From NCBI RefSeq assembly GCF_000002425.4, contig NC_037263.1, positions 7,551,881-7,615,880 on the forward strand: DNA of 64,000 nt, read 5' to 3'. This DNA comes from Physcomitrium patens (lineage: Eukaryota; Streptophyta; Bryopsida; Funariales; Funariaceae). The position numbers and the translations under genes are program-made. This document shows, one piece after another, positions 20,746 to 34,364 of this stretch. How positions within the stretch are numbered: the first letter of the stretch is position 1; every line of letters starts with the position of its first letter. The notes beneath the pieces were generated by a model that was not told the DNA's origin, did not search any database, and worked only from the letters and a program-made list of their open reading frames with translations.

Positions 20746-21840
20746 TTTGGTTTTTTTATCAAAGTATATACTTTATTCTTTTAAAAAAATCATATTATTG
20801 TTTTGATAGTAACTGATTTGTATTTTCTTGCATAACTTCTCTTATAACTTCATCATTGTATTTTATTTTCAATAAATTTTTTGAGCGATAACATATCTTA
20901 TCATGGTTTTTTTTACTCTAATATTCTTAGATGGAAATCCTTGCAAATTTTTTTATTTTTAAAAAATATTTGTATTTCTAGTTTAAATCCATATTTTCTC
21001 TTTGTTTTTCAATTCACCAACTTAAATTAAATGTACATTTATTTCGAGAAAAAAAATTATGAATTTAATTATTTTTTAAATTTTAAATTTTTTTAATACT
21101 TGATCTATAAGTATTTAATCTCAAATGTCTATAACTTCTAATAATAAATTTTATGGTAATTTATTTGTTTTGTGTCTAATATTTATTTATATATTCTTAA
21201 AATAATTATATTAACTATTTCTTTTTAACTTTAAATCTTGGTTTTTCCTTAGTGTTATTTTATTTATATTTTTATTGGTCTTTTGTAATCAATAATGTTT
21301 TTAAAATCAATAATGTTTTATCTCTACTTGTACTTTGTCAAATTTATAGGTGTGTGTTATATGTATTATATGTAGTTCCACATTGAATAACATATGAATT
21401 ATTATTAAATTTTAGTATTCTTTAGTGGTACCACTATTAGTAATTATCTTTACTTCCAAAGAATTTATTGAATCTTAACAGTATCTGTTTATGATTTTTT
21501 TAATAATGTTAGTGAGTATACAATCTGCTATCTTTATCCCTTATTGTCTTTCCAAAAAACTGCAACAAATATTTTGAAATTCTTTAGAATCAAGTTTAAA
21601 TCATTATTATTAATCATAAACATTAGAGTTTAAATAAATGCCACATACTTTTGTTGTTTTAGTAGATCTTTGCTATGCTTCATTAACAGACATATTAAAG
21701 CACACGTGAAAATATTATATCAGTTTTTTCACTGTAAATTTACTAAAATTTTCTTGTCTAAATTGTAGATTAAAATTTTATTTATCATAGTAAATTTTAA
21801 AATTTTCAAACATACAGCTTTAAAAATCATATACACTACC
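18571..21840. other. Very AT-rich gene-free tract
   Basis: No gene is recognised. It holds a (TTTA)n run (about 19563-19600), a direct repeat of TCTTATGATATA (about 19771 and 19811), a hairpin (19831-19893) and a (TA)n run (about 20707-20745). Confidence 0.6.
19831..19893. repeat. 25-bp near-perfect inverted repeat
   Basis: Arm 19831-19855 pairs with 19869-19893 with one mismatch around a 13-nt spacer. It may be a foldback remnant or simply AT-rich chance. Confidence 0.6.
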
Positions 21841-22339
21841 TAAGTTGGGTAATTGCAAAAGTAGAGAGCAAAAGGACCTCCCTCTTCTTACAACACAAAA
21901 CATGGCAACTCCCACACAAATGCATGTAATACATTTGCCACGACCATACACCATTCATTCATGTTTTATTCATCCAAACTCGACTACCAATCATTCGTCA
22001 ACGAGACATCCATTCTTCATCCATCCATGTCCTCCGTCAGTCTCCTCCTCCTCCTTTCCTGTGTCTGTCGAAGCGGAGAGTGGGGGCGATTGAACTCCGA
22101 AAACTGTGCCTCAGGGCACTAGGTTGTGGATATATGGGTTGCGAGCAAATCGCTTCCCTGCTGCAATTCCGCGTGTGGGTAGCATCGCAACTTGCCAGAA
22201 TTCCTGAATTCGATAGAAGGCCGGGAGAATTACACATCACACGAGCTGGAATCGGACAATATATGCCGTTGTGTTCGTGTGCGTAGAGGCGGCATTCAGC
22301 AGCACCTCCTGGTGTGGAAGGTGGGCAACAATTCAAGGT

Positions 22340-22585
22340 CACGGGAATCTTTGCCCTTGTCTTGTCTTGTCCCTCTCCACCTCCACTCGACAGGCCGCGG
22401 CTTCCCACACCCCCCCCCCCCCCCCCCATAGTGCTGTTTCGGCATTCCAGAGGTTGAGTCGCAGTGTTGGTAATTCAGTTTCGGGATCGTGCAACATTTT
22501 GGGTCGTGGGTCTGGGAATTTGTGGGGTGCCCCTGAGAGGGTTCTTTTTTGGGGGAGGAAGATTTTGAGAGTTTTTGAAGGAACT
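22340..22585 (+). promoter_or_regulatory. Probable leader of the CARA gene
   Basis: CT-rich text (TCTTGTCTTGTCCCTCTCC) and a run of about 19 C (near 22411-22429) precede the start codon. The sequence from about 22080 is clearly richer in G+C than the flank. No convincing TATA box was found; the transcript start is not placed. Confidence 0.35.
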
Positions 22586-25500
22586 ATGGCAATGGGTATG
22601 AAAGTGGGTTTGGTGTCCCAGTCTCAGGGGGTGACGGGATTACTGAGTGGATGCAACCGCAGAGAGATTGTACCTCATTCTTCTTCTCTTCATCTTTCTG
22701 CCTCGTCTTCAGCGTTTCGCAGCCGACTGCAAGTTGCCGCAGTAGCGTCCGCGAGTGTGAAGGCGTGTACCCGATCGATCTCTTTGCAAGTCAAGTGTGC
22801 AACTGCCACCGCTGGAGACAGGGCGGCGGCGACTGGTACTGATCGACTTGCACATTCCATTTTTCTCAGGAGCATTATATTTCACTTAGAATTTTAGGAA
22901 TGGGGTCTTGAATTCATGATTTCAGTCGCGCACCAGAATTTCGAGTGTCTGAAATCTAATATGCTTTCAAGTTTTAGGGTTTAGGGTTTAAGGGCATGGT
23001 GATGTCGTTGAAGTTGGTCTCAAGTTGTTTCCAAATTTGGTTTATATACATATAATTCGAAACAATGAGGGTGCATGATGTATTCGATTGATGTGCATGG
23101 AATTGGTTTCATAAGTGGGAACACTGCTTAGATATATTTGAAGCAACAGACGAGATCAGTAAGGAGCTAGTGTTGACTGATCACCGAATCCCAATTGACA
23201 GGTCTAGAAAAAAAACGGGTCCTTGAATGTAAATATTTTTGCAAGGAATGGACACCTCCTTGCCTCTATTGAAAAGCTCGTGTCACCTCTCGGTCTTGAT
23301 TTAAGCACCTTTGATTAGGAAGCTTAGGCTGTACGATCATCGAATCAATCTGATTGGGGGTTTATGACATGTATGTCTTAAGATGTGACTTTAGTTTCTT
23401 TTTGGCAGCTGCTCGACCCTGGAAGGCATCCGACTGCCGGCTAGTGCTGGAGGATGGGTCAGTCTGGAGTGGGAAGTCCTTCGGAAGTACTGGTACCCAA
23501 GTGGGTGAGGTGGTTTTCAACACATCTTTGACTGGGTAGGTGCTCTGATGTTCCCACTCGAGGTTCTAGTTCATTCAGCTTGGCTTTTGAGGAGCGTTTG
23601 TGAGCGAGTACTTTTCAATGTCTTATCCATTTTCTGAATACGTTGAGGAAATTTGATGTTGATCTGCCTCAGTCCTAATTTTATTTTTGGAAAACCTGCT
23701 GTAAGAGAGACTGTGCAGTTTACATCAAGCGACGTTTTAACAAATGTGAATGAATGAAGAATGGCAGTGGCTGATAGGTTGACAAATTCTTACGGGTTTT
23801 CATCTTGTATTTCTGACAGTTATCAAGAAATTTTGACCGATCCAAGTTACTCCGGGCAATTTGTACTCATGACTCAACCACATATTGGCAATACAGGGGT
23901 CAACCTTGGTACCAGTTTTGCGACCTTTCTTAAGAGTGTGATATTAGTGTTTCGGTTTTGTCTATTAGAGTGACCTGATTGTGGCATCAGCATCGTCGTA
24001 GCATTTGCGGGCTTGGCTCGTCTGTCATATCTTTTAGAGATTTTTGGTATCAACTACTCGCAAATCCAAAGTTTTGTAACATTACGTTTCGAAATCAATT
24101 CTGCACATTTGATACGCATATGTTGAATTTGATATCCGTTTGTTTTACAGGTGATGAGGAGTCTGGGAAGTGCTTCACAGGTGCCTTGATCATACGAAGA
24201 CTTAGTAACATGTGCGTATACACTCTTCTTCCTTCCTGCCTACCCTCCTTTCATTTTGAAGTAACTGTGCAAGTTGGATTTAGATTCCCGAAATCTCTTT
24301 TTGAATACCTGATGTCGTATGTGTAAAAAATATCTCATCTTTACTATTCTAAAGTTTTTTTTTTTTTTTTTTTTTTTTTTTTGTTCTCTCAAGATTTTTT
24401 GTCGTTTATTTATTTTTACCAGTTCTGTGGTTATGGGTTTTAGTTTATCTGACCAAGCTAAGCATTTGATGGAAACAAATTCAACATATATTATATCTGA
24501 ATGAATTTAATGTAATTTGAATGACATGGATTAGTGACCCAGATCGTGAACATAGAACTAGTTGTTGGCACTCTGTTTTCGTTTTCCTGTGTAAGGTGTT
24601 GTTTGTGGTTCAATTTCCTTACAGTTGTCTTTGGTGGTTGATAATTCCTTTCTCACTGTTGAGCGACCTTGATTTCAGAGTGTCAAACTGGCGATCCTCG
24701 GAAGATCTTCCTGAATATCTGAAGAAGAGAAATGTTATGGGCATCTGTATGTTTCCGGAAATCCTGATGAGCTGCAGCCTTTGCATCAATTGTGTTGATG
24801 ATCACTAGCTATAGTATAGCATGTTTTTCTCTTTAGCTGTCAGTTGTTAATTCGTTTAGTATGTTGCATTCGTCCATAAAATCCGTTCTTTTTATATAAT
24901 TGTATGTTTTTCTTTCCTAGCATTGCAATTCTCCCCGCATATTTCTTCTAAGGTGACTATGCTTGTGGTGGCGACTGCAGCTGATATAGACACCCGAGCT
25001 ATCACTAGGCGTTTGCGAGAAGAGGGTAGCTTAATTGGAGTTCTGACTACTGAAAATTCCAAGACCGATGACGAGCTAATAGAGATGGCTAAGACCTGGA
25101 AGATAGCAGGTACAAGATCAAACCGTGGAAATTGTAAATTATTATGTTATGCTATCCTGCGAGCCAAGGTAAACGTTCACGCTTTCAAGCGTCAATCATG
25201 GTGTCCTTGGACCCATATTGGACGAGAAACCGTGATTGTTTTGACAGGATTTGTGACTAAAAAGTTTTAGTTGGCGGTCATTGGGAAATTGTAGGCGGCC
25301 AAAACAGTTTTTCAGTGTTTTTAGATCCTTTTCGTGAAAGTTACGACTGTTGGAAGTGTTGACCTTATGGAGCCTTTCTTGACGGCTGGAATAAGGTATG
25401 GAATGAGCCAATTGGTAAGGACTGAGTGGTCTTCGGACGTGTTCGACTCGTCGGTCTTTTTCTTTTCTTTTCTTTTCTTTTTCTTTTCCTTGACAATCGT

Positions 25501-27053
25501 TAGTTTGTAGCAGTTACTGTCACCATTCTAAGGAAAACCTGAGTCTATCAATGTAGTTCCCCTGTTTTGAAAGTACTTGTGTCGGTGGAACAGGTAAGGA
25601 CTTGATTACTGATGCGAGCTGCACCGAACCTTACGAATGGCAAGAGAAAACTGACGACGAGTGGGAGTTTAGCTCAGACATTCCTGATTTGGAGTCAAAG
25701 AAGTTTCACGTAAGTTTTTCGAATGATCATGCTGGGTATTTTGTTACAATGCAACAACACATATTTACTCTTCTTTTTGTTGTTCCTGCAGATATTTCTA
25801 TTTCTCCATCATGTAGACGATTCTTCCGATTTATTAAGCAACATCTGTGGCTACCTTTTCTTATTGTTGATACATGAAATGCGTTTAGGTGGTGGCGTAC
25901 GATTTTGGCGTAAAGCAAAACATTCTCAGGAGACTTACGTCCTATGGATGTAAGATCACTGTTGTTCCGTCCACATATCCTACTTCAAAAGTATTAAATC
26001 TCAAGCCAGATGGAATCCTCTTTAGCAATGGGCCTGGTGACCCTTCCGCTGTACCCTATGCTGTGAAAAGTGTGCAGGACTTGGTTGGCATAGTTCCAGT
26101 ATTTGGAATCTGCATGGGTCACCAGCTACTAGGTCAGGCACTTGGTGGCACTACATTCAAGATGAAATTCGGTCATCATGGTGGAAACCATCCAGTGCGC
26201 CATTTGCCCACCGGGCGCGTGGAAATCAGTGCTCAGGTCATCATTTTCAACCACGCTCTATCTCCTTGCTTTTGCAAATACATGCTGGCAGTGTGCAAGA
26301 TCATCTGGTATAGAGTTCTAACTAGGCTCAAAAAGATTTTGTGTGCTTGTTGAGGAGTTAACGCTTTTGCGACGATTCAATCGCTGATACCTAGAACCCG
26401 GATACATATAGATGTATTTCATGATTTTAATCTTTGAAAAATAAGCTCTTGGACAAGTTCACTGCACCTTCTCTTAATCATTTCATTTGAATGCAGAACC
26501 ACAATTATGCAGTAGATCCCGATACATTGCCGGAGGGTGTGGAGGTTACCCACATCAACTTGAATGATGGTACCTGTGCTGGCCTTACATTCCCTGCTAT
26601 GAAAGCAATGAGCATCCAGTATCATCCCGAGGCTTCTCCTGGTCCTCATGATTCTGACCCAGGTACACCTCGCTCCTATTCCTGAACCGTGATTCGTATG
26701 CTCATGGACGTTCTTTGTGGCAACGTTTCCTTCCTGCAGACCATACCCTTGTAGAAAGTGTCGATCAGGTCGTCACTGCTATGATATGTGCAACTAGAAC
26801 TATCTGTATAAAGATCTTTGAGTTACTTTACGTATACGTTTGATTGCATACTTACAGTTTCCTTTTATGATCTTCTAATGATGTGCAATATTTACGTGAT
26901 ATTGTCTTAGGTTGCGTGAAACTTTCTAGTACATTGCAGGCTGGATGCTAGTATTCTTCAGAATTCACTCATTTCCTGACATTATATGATTATCTGTGTG
27001 CAGCATTCTCTGACTTTGTTGAAATGATGAGGAAGAATAGGTCGGAGGCCTGA
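22586..27053 (+). CDS. CARA: Carbamoyl-phosphate synthase small subunit, plastid (10 exons)
   Basis: This is the glutaminase subunit of carbamoyl-phosphate synthase. It releases ammonia from glutamine for the large subunit, feeding arginine and pyrimidine synthesis in the plastid. Exons read: 22586-22835, 23409-23535, 23820-23908, 24151-24211, 24679-24746, 24981-25109, 25594-25709, 25889-26236, 26497-26662, 27004-27053. All junctions are GT-AG and in phase, giving 467 residues, near the family length plus transit peptide. Residues 1 to about 80 are Ser/Arg/Ala-rich, a plastid transit peptide. The small-chain domain follows ([15 protein letters not shown] ... [15 protein letters not shown] ... 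[17 protein letters not shown]). The class I amidotransferase domain has FSNGPGDP, the catalytic Cys355 in [10 protein letters not shown], and His439 and Glu441 in YHPEASPGP. The gene appears intact. Confidence 0.95.
22973..22990 (+). promoter_or_regulatory. Telo-box repeat in CARA intron 1
   Basis: Two and a half copies of TTTAGGG stand in tandem about 140 bp inside intron 1. Telo-boxes near the 5' end of plant genes are known binding sites of TRB-type factors; a role here is inference. Confidence 0.4.
24350..24382 (+). repeat. Poly-T run in CARA intron 4
   Basis: A run of about 30 T with few interruptions. Confidence 0.7.
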
Positions 27054-28860
27054 GACAAAACACTTTTGTGCAAAGATTGGAAAGTGGATAGGCGATCTAT
27101 AATTATTATAAACTGGATCTGCTAAAAGGAGATGTGCAACTTTCACGTGTTTAGAACTTACGTTGGGTCGGGCACTGATTAGATAGCAACTTGGGATAGT
27201 TGAGGGAAATTAGAGCAGATTGCTGCAAGAGAAGGTGCGTGTAATGCAAAGCCTCATTCCTCAAATTCGCTAACGAGAAGCTGTAGTTGCTCATGATAAA
27301 GCTCAATCCGCTTAGAATCTGCGTGTAGTCATCCTGCAGTCAAATTATTTGACGGCAATCGAAAAGCCCTGCTCTCGTACACCCATATATTCTGACGAGC
27401 ATTGTCTTTTCTTCCAATCCCCATGTTCCTTTTCAACTTTATTCTACACCTTTGCTTTCGTGTGGGAGTTCCTTTTTGCTGCTCTCCATGTGTTCCGACT
27501 CCCCCTTAGCAGACTGTAGTGGAAAGTCTCCCTTCGCCAGAGATCTGCATCAGTTGCAAATGGATCTGACGTGTCAGGTGGTGGTTTTCCAGTGTACTCA
27601 TTGAAGCGATTCTGCACCATGTTTCAACCTCTTGTGCATGGATCATCTGCAACCAAATATTTGTTCCTATACGACCAACTTGAGATGGGTATGTAGCGAC
27701 TTTGAGTGACAAGTAATGTCCTGGAATTCTGACAACCTCGACTCGTCAATGTGACTCAGATGCAATGTTGTCCAGTACCCACTCATCTGATGCACCTGTC
27801 CTCCATCAGTCTTTCTGAGTGGGTCCATTACCTCTAGCTGAGGTGCTCTGAAATCCTCACTTATTGTAGCTCACAGCTGATTTTTCTGGGGAGAAAAAAG
27901 CATATTTCTCTTTCAGTAGACTCCAATGTATCCCCGGGCGTTTCGTTATCCCTGAACAGGTATTTCCATGTCTCTTCTTCTCAACTCTGCAGTCGTGAAA
28001 CATTACGAAGTGGTCACTGTGCATCATGTAGAATTGCCGATATGGGCGAAGTCAACAGTAATCTAGTTCGGCTACTACTACTGTCAGTTCGACAATCACA
28101 TGTAGATCATGCAAACTTCTCGTTCCTTTGTCTCCGGCTCTTGTCTAATATCCTGAGAAAACATATGGCAGACATGAAAGGTGGTGGAATACAGACATGC
28201 CAACAACTCGGGCCGTGCTGTCGTAGAAACCTCCATCACTTCACATCTCATCAACAGGGAAGGAATCTAATTATATATGCAGCAGTTGTGTGCTTTTTCT
28301 GTAGATCTTGCTCTCTCTCTCTCTTCCTAAATATATATGGAGAGAGCTACAGCAAAATCCATGATGGAGTCAGTAAGAAGCCGCAGTTATTCTTTCATAA
28401 AAACCGTGCTCATCAGGTTAACTGATAAGTTTTCCACAAACAGATGTTACTATGATTTTTGCTTGAACTGAAACATGGGTGTTGTTATTGGGGTACTGGA
28501 TAGGCTTTGAGTCTCCAATCATTTGCCCTAAAAAGAAGCGAAGAATTGGGCACTCCTAATGTGATGAATGAATGAATGTGGCCAGATTTTGTGTCATACT
28601 ACTACTAGCTCTCGATTCACTTCGTCCACATGTGTTGAATGAATGAATGTGTGAGATTTTTTTGATAAGTTGGTTGTTTCACATGAGTGGGTATATGAGT
28701 CAGAAATCTATCACACACACATGAGATTTTTTTTTACTTGGGGAGGGGGGACAATGGATGTGGTCTTTAATTTTCTATGATGCCAAATGAACCTATGGCA
28801 ATCATCAGGCTCATCATTTTTTCTCTTCCTTCTTCATTTTAAGTGACACCCTTTTTGGAG
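27054..28860. other. CARA 3' flank, no further gene seen
   Basis: The transcript tail of CARA probably lies in the first few hundred bases. Beyond it the base mix stays close to genic to about 28440 but no coherent exon was found. CT runs (28308-28324) and two nearly identical GAATGAATGAATGTG motifs (about 28564 and 28637) are present. Confidence 0.4.
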
Positions 28861-29031
28861 TCATTAACTTGAGGACAAAGCTCCAAAAAATAGTCACACA
28901 TATAAAATAATAATAAATAACAATAATAATATAATAAAATCACAATTTTGACAATTGGGTCCATTCCTTTATCTCAAACACAAACATTAATAAATGAATA
29001 TATGAACAGCAGATAAATAAATGATGTGTGA

Positions 29032-29066
<35 letters not shown>

Positions 29067-31130
29067 ATGATAATAAAAGAGAGAATAGTTTTTGTTTTCC
29101 TACATATAAAGAGAGTGAGTGCATGATGTTGGACCCAAAATATGGTAATGCCCAATGTTTGGCTGGTGATGAAGAAGCAATGTTTTTTTTTTCTTGTGTG
29201 TTTGAGAGCTTTAACTAGTGAAAAAAGCTGCCACAGAACACTCTACTCTAGCCCATGTAGAAAGAAAAAGAAACGGATGGATGAAATAAGTAGATAGATG
29301 GATGGGGTGGGCTTGGGGCATAATCACTAAGCTTTGTGCAAAGTGGTTACAAAGACCCACAAAGAGATCAATGAACCATCATTGGGGGACTCCCCACCCA
29401 AAGCCCAATCAATGATAGGGAAGTGTTAAGGCCCCCCTTTGTTCTCTTTTTCCACATACTCTTCACCCTCAACTTGATGCCATTTTCTCATCAACTCGTG
29501 TGTCTATTTGTTTGGCAGGCAGACAAGGTGATCCACTTAAATCATGGTGATGTGAGTGAGAGTGAGTGAGTTTTTACATGCATTGGATTCTTTTACAAAA
29601 ATACCCCCACAACTTATGTGGATATATATATATATATATATACACATACACATATGCATTCCCACATGCACTCATTCCATTTATTCCTTCATAGTTTTCA
29701 ATGTGGATGAAAATGGGAATTCAACCTGGTGGATAACGAACGAACGAACGACTCCACAGTAACCGAACCTATATTTAAAGACCAGCTCAGAATGAATGCA
29801 CACGTAAGCCCTAAGAAAATAGAATGCAACGGGTAAAAACTGTAGGGGGAGGGGGGAAATAAAAAGGGGGGTATAATATGGGCGAGTAACGAATTAAGAT
29901 CTGATTATCAACTGTGGGGAGGTGTTCCACGGAGATTTAGCAGGAAATCAGTTATGACGTCACTCACTTCTCTGAGGGGGGATGGGGATTGATACCCTCC
30001 GACACACTCACACTATTTTCCGCACCCATTCTAATATATATTATATGTGTCGCTGCAGAACTGTGCCGAGTAGCCAGAATTAGTTCCCTGATACACTGAG
30101 AGGGAACATCATTAACGGCCCCAAAGGATTAATTACCCCCTTATTTTAGACCCCAGCTCCATGTAATCCTTCCCTCATCAGTCTTAGAAATTCCGTTTTT
30201 TCTCACAACTGTTCATTTTGCTTAATTAGCCGCCCACGTCATCTGATTAACCACTTAAGCATGATAACACCAACTGTAGCTAAGAAGCTTCTTAATCCAC
30301 CAGAATACAAGGGATGGGGGTGAACTAAAAAAAGAGTTTATCCAAAGCGACGCAGTTCATCCATCTAGTTGGATGGACAGAATCCGGAGGGAGCGGTGTT
30401 GTGTTTTGATTCCCTGGCTCCAAGGGTTCGGGGGAACGTGTGCTTTTTTGTTGAAGTGCGTGGACCTCGGCACAACCCCCCCCCCCCGCCAAGTTACGCG
30501 CAGTGTTTCTGAAGGATGTGGGGGAGGAGGCATATTCTGTCGGGGAATTTAGATGGTTTGAGATGGGATTCCGGGCGGAATCTAACGTCTGCGGGGTGTG
30601 GAATACCCTCAGGTTGCAGCAGCCTTTGTGTATTCAAAGGGACAGCAGGATAATTATATATATATATATATATATATGTATGCGTGTGTGTAGGTGTCAT
30701 GGATCATTGAACGAACTTCGTCACCCACCATTCTTCCCTTTCCCTTCATTGATCATGCCACAACATGGCCCACGTCCTAACAATTTTCCAAAACAGAAGA
30801 AGATGAAGAAGGAAATAAAATAAAAAAAATAAGCCCTGGAATCTACCTGGAATTAGGGTTTCCTCTCTTCAAGCGAATGGGAGAAACTTCCCCCAAAGCC
30901 ATCATGTGCCCCCACAAAAAGGCAAAGATAGAGGCCAATAAGAAAGGAAAGAAAGACGAGAAAGACATTGGTCATAGAAGAAACCCTAATCCTCCATGTT
31001 CTTAGGGCTTGGTTTTGAGTGTGAAGACAGTAGCTTGTTTGGAGCACATTATTGTATCCCAGCTCCCTATTGACTTGCACTTCAATTGAGCTCCTCCTCA
31101 TCATAATCATTTCCATATCAATCACCTTTT

Positions 31131-31168
<38 letters not shown>

Positions 31169-31805
31169 GTAATTTGTGGATTACATTTAATTTGGGTTCT
31201 AGAAATGTGATATAGTACCCAAAGTGGGCAAGGTTACAATGGTTGCATTATTTCTACGTTTAGATAATCAACTCAGTAAACCAACTATGTATTAACATGA
31301 TGTGTGAGGGAGACCAATAGCTTTCAGTAGAATATCTCAAGAGCTCTTTTTTCTTTTTTTTTTTCTTTTTTTTTTTGTGTGAAAGATAATTCTTTTTCAC
31401 AAATTTTACCTACTTTTCCTTGCAACCAAAACACATCTTACAAAGGTTGTTTAGAAGATTAAAATTTATAATAACAATTGCTTGAGTAAGTGCATGAATG
31501 CAATTGTCTAGGATAGACATGGAGCTGATGTGAAAATGCACCAAAGGGTAGCATAATGAGATGAATTGAGGGGCCAGTGATTAGTATATAGATTTGACAA
31601 CACTTACACAAGGAATGAAAAATAGAGACAAATAAGTGTTCATTTTTTTCTTCTAGAGAATGCTTCCACTTGTTCATCTTTTGAATTTCATTTGTGTGAT
31701 GAGCTTTGCCTCCTATTGTAAAAAAGTAATGAGCTCCAATATGAAAATATTTTGTGTATTTACCCCAAAACATCATGACTACAATTTCAAACTCAATTAA
31801 AAAAA

Positions 31806-31836
<31 letters not shown>

Positions 31837-32896
31837 GAGATATATACATAGAGAGAGAGAGAGATAAGCATTACACATAATCATGTAATCTTCAAAGAGT
31901 CCTTAGACATGGGATGTCTCCACCCCACAAGAAGCAAGGGAGATGATCATGGGGTCAAATCCCTCTGGGTGTATATTTTCATAGAAACAAAAATCAAATA
32001 ATAACAGTAATCATAATTGTAAATAATAATATAAACATGTGCAGCATTGTGGTGTGCCAGGGGTCTCATGTGCCCCCTACATCCTCAACACCCTTCCTGC
32101 TTGCCTGCCTGCCTGCCTGCCTGCAAGCAAGCAAATCCTGATTTATGAAGCATAAAAAGACCCAGAGTGAAAAATGCTGAAAACATCGCAGTCTGTCTGG
32201 GATTTGTCACTGAAATCCTAACCCTAACCCTACAACCAAGGTACAATACCCAATTCCTTATTTCATCAATTATATTTATATACATTGTATGTAGAATGTC
32301 CCATAGTATCATATGTGTTTCTTAGTAATTTTGGTGCTATCATGAAATGAAATAAAAACATATAATTTTTTGTTGTTGCAAAATGTAATATTTTAGGCTT
32401 GTAAAATTAATTGAAGCACCTAAATGTTTTTTTTATCTGAACTAGATTGTTGCTGGCAAAAAGTTGAAATTTTAACTATCCAAAACACTGCATTCTTGTC
32501 TTAAGCTACTTGTTTCTTACTTTTTTACTATGTAGTTGATCTTTCTACACCAGGTTAATATACATAAAATCTTTCTATGGACAAGATTTTTCTATACATA
32601 AAATCAAAAAGAGTATCCAATGTATGTATGTATGTATGTATGTATGTATGTATGTATGTGTTTGCAGTGTTCCCCCAGTAATTAATATTCCCAATAACCC
32701 CCAATAATTAATCAAAATTTTGAAGTCTAACACATAAGAAATAATATCTGATTTCTAATAATAAGCAAGCAATTTAAATTGTAGGGCCTAGGCAAGAATG
32801 ATTTCTATCTTGCCTTTAATGCACTACATCTCAAAATTAATAACCTTAGATAATTAAGATTTCTTCTTGCAATGGATGATGTTTATTAACAAGGAA

Positions 32897-32935
<39 letters not shown>

Positions 32936-34327
32936 TATAACATAAGTTACTTTAGATTTTGGAATTATCATGAATAATATTTATCTACATAAAAATTAAG
33001 TTTCAATGCATAGTAGACATTTTGGCATTCTTAAATAATCCATCTAATATGACAAGTTATGTTCGAATCAAACTGCTCTGGGAAAAAGATTTTTTCTTGT
33101 ATATTTACTGTTTCATTATATTTTTTGTTTGAAAGAAAATATGTATCTCTCTTTTTATTTTAAAATACATATTGTTTTTTTTTTTCAAAAAGAAAAAGAA
33201 AGGAAACAAGTTATGTTAACAATTTTTTGTTGTGTTTTCAGTAATAAGTTCTTCTTAAATATGTAACATATAAAAATTATCATTCAAGGCAATAGTCTTG
33301 AGGTAAATGTTTGGTATAGAATTTCAACTATAAAATTGTGATAGTTTAAAATAATTGAACAATATCTTCCATATATATATATATAGATATAGATATATTA
33401 TTTTATCTATTTTTGGTTGGTATGATAAGTACTTTCTTTTACATTATGCTTGTAACTGTTTTATTAATTCCATAAAATTTAGTTATCAAATCTTAAAAAC
33501 AATTAAGTGTCTGTATAACAACTTTTAATCGAACCATAATAGTGAAAAGTATTTATTTTTTGATGGTTTGATTATTTTATTACTTCTCCTTTCCCTGTTT
33601 TAATTTTAACTGAATGACTTGATTGCTTAATCTTCTATTTGAATCAAGACACAACAAGAGTATTCAATGTTTTAATCAAGTAAAGTTTTGCATTACTTTT
33701 CTGCAATAATAATAATAATAATAATAACAACAACAAACGTCCTTACTATTGGTAACTTGACTGAGTATTATTTGAAATACCTGGGCATCAATTAAACTAT
33801 CCATTTCTGCTTTAGGAGAATCCACTGGAACACTGAAAGAAAGAAAAAAGAAAAAAAGAAAACGTAAACAAACAAAATTCTTTAATTGTTAAATAAAATC
33901 AGAAAATTCATTGTAATATTACATTTATGACATGAAATTTTCACAACCATGTAATTTATTATGATAGAAACATATATATATCTATATATATATATATATA
34001 TATATATACATACATAAAACACTGTAAAGAAGGAGTTGGACTCAAAGACCAATGCTAATGCAGGCTGGTTATCCAGTGGAATGGGCAAAGGGAAAAAAGG
34101 AGGTGAAAAAGCCTCCCAAGTACCAAATTAAGAATATGAAAACATAAATAAATAAAAATAAAAAAGACATGAAAGGGAAGGGCCCAAGTACAAGAAGACA
34201 GTGGTACTACTGTGTGTGTGTGCCATGCCACTGAGTGAGGGGCACAAATGCTGTGCACCTGGCCCCTTTGTAATTGTAATTGTAATTGTAGCCAACGTAC
34301 TCATTTATCTATCCATCTATCTATGTG

Positions 34328-34364
<37 letters not shown>

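Noticed and set aside
30361..30650. G+C-rich island that might be a gene start
   Set aside because: No transit peptide, domain or in-phase exon chain was found on either strand.
31930..31975. Sequence resembling a tRNA B-box (GGGGTCAAATCCC)
   Set aside because: No matching A-box, anticodon arm or acceptor stem.
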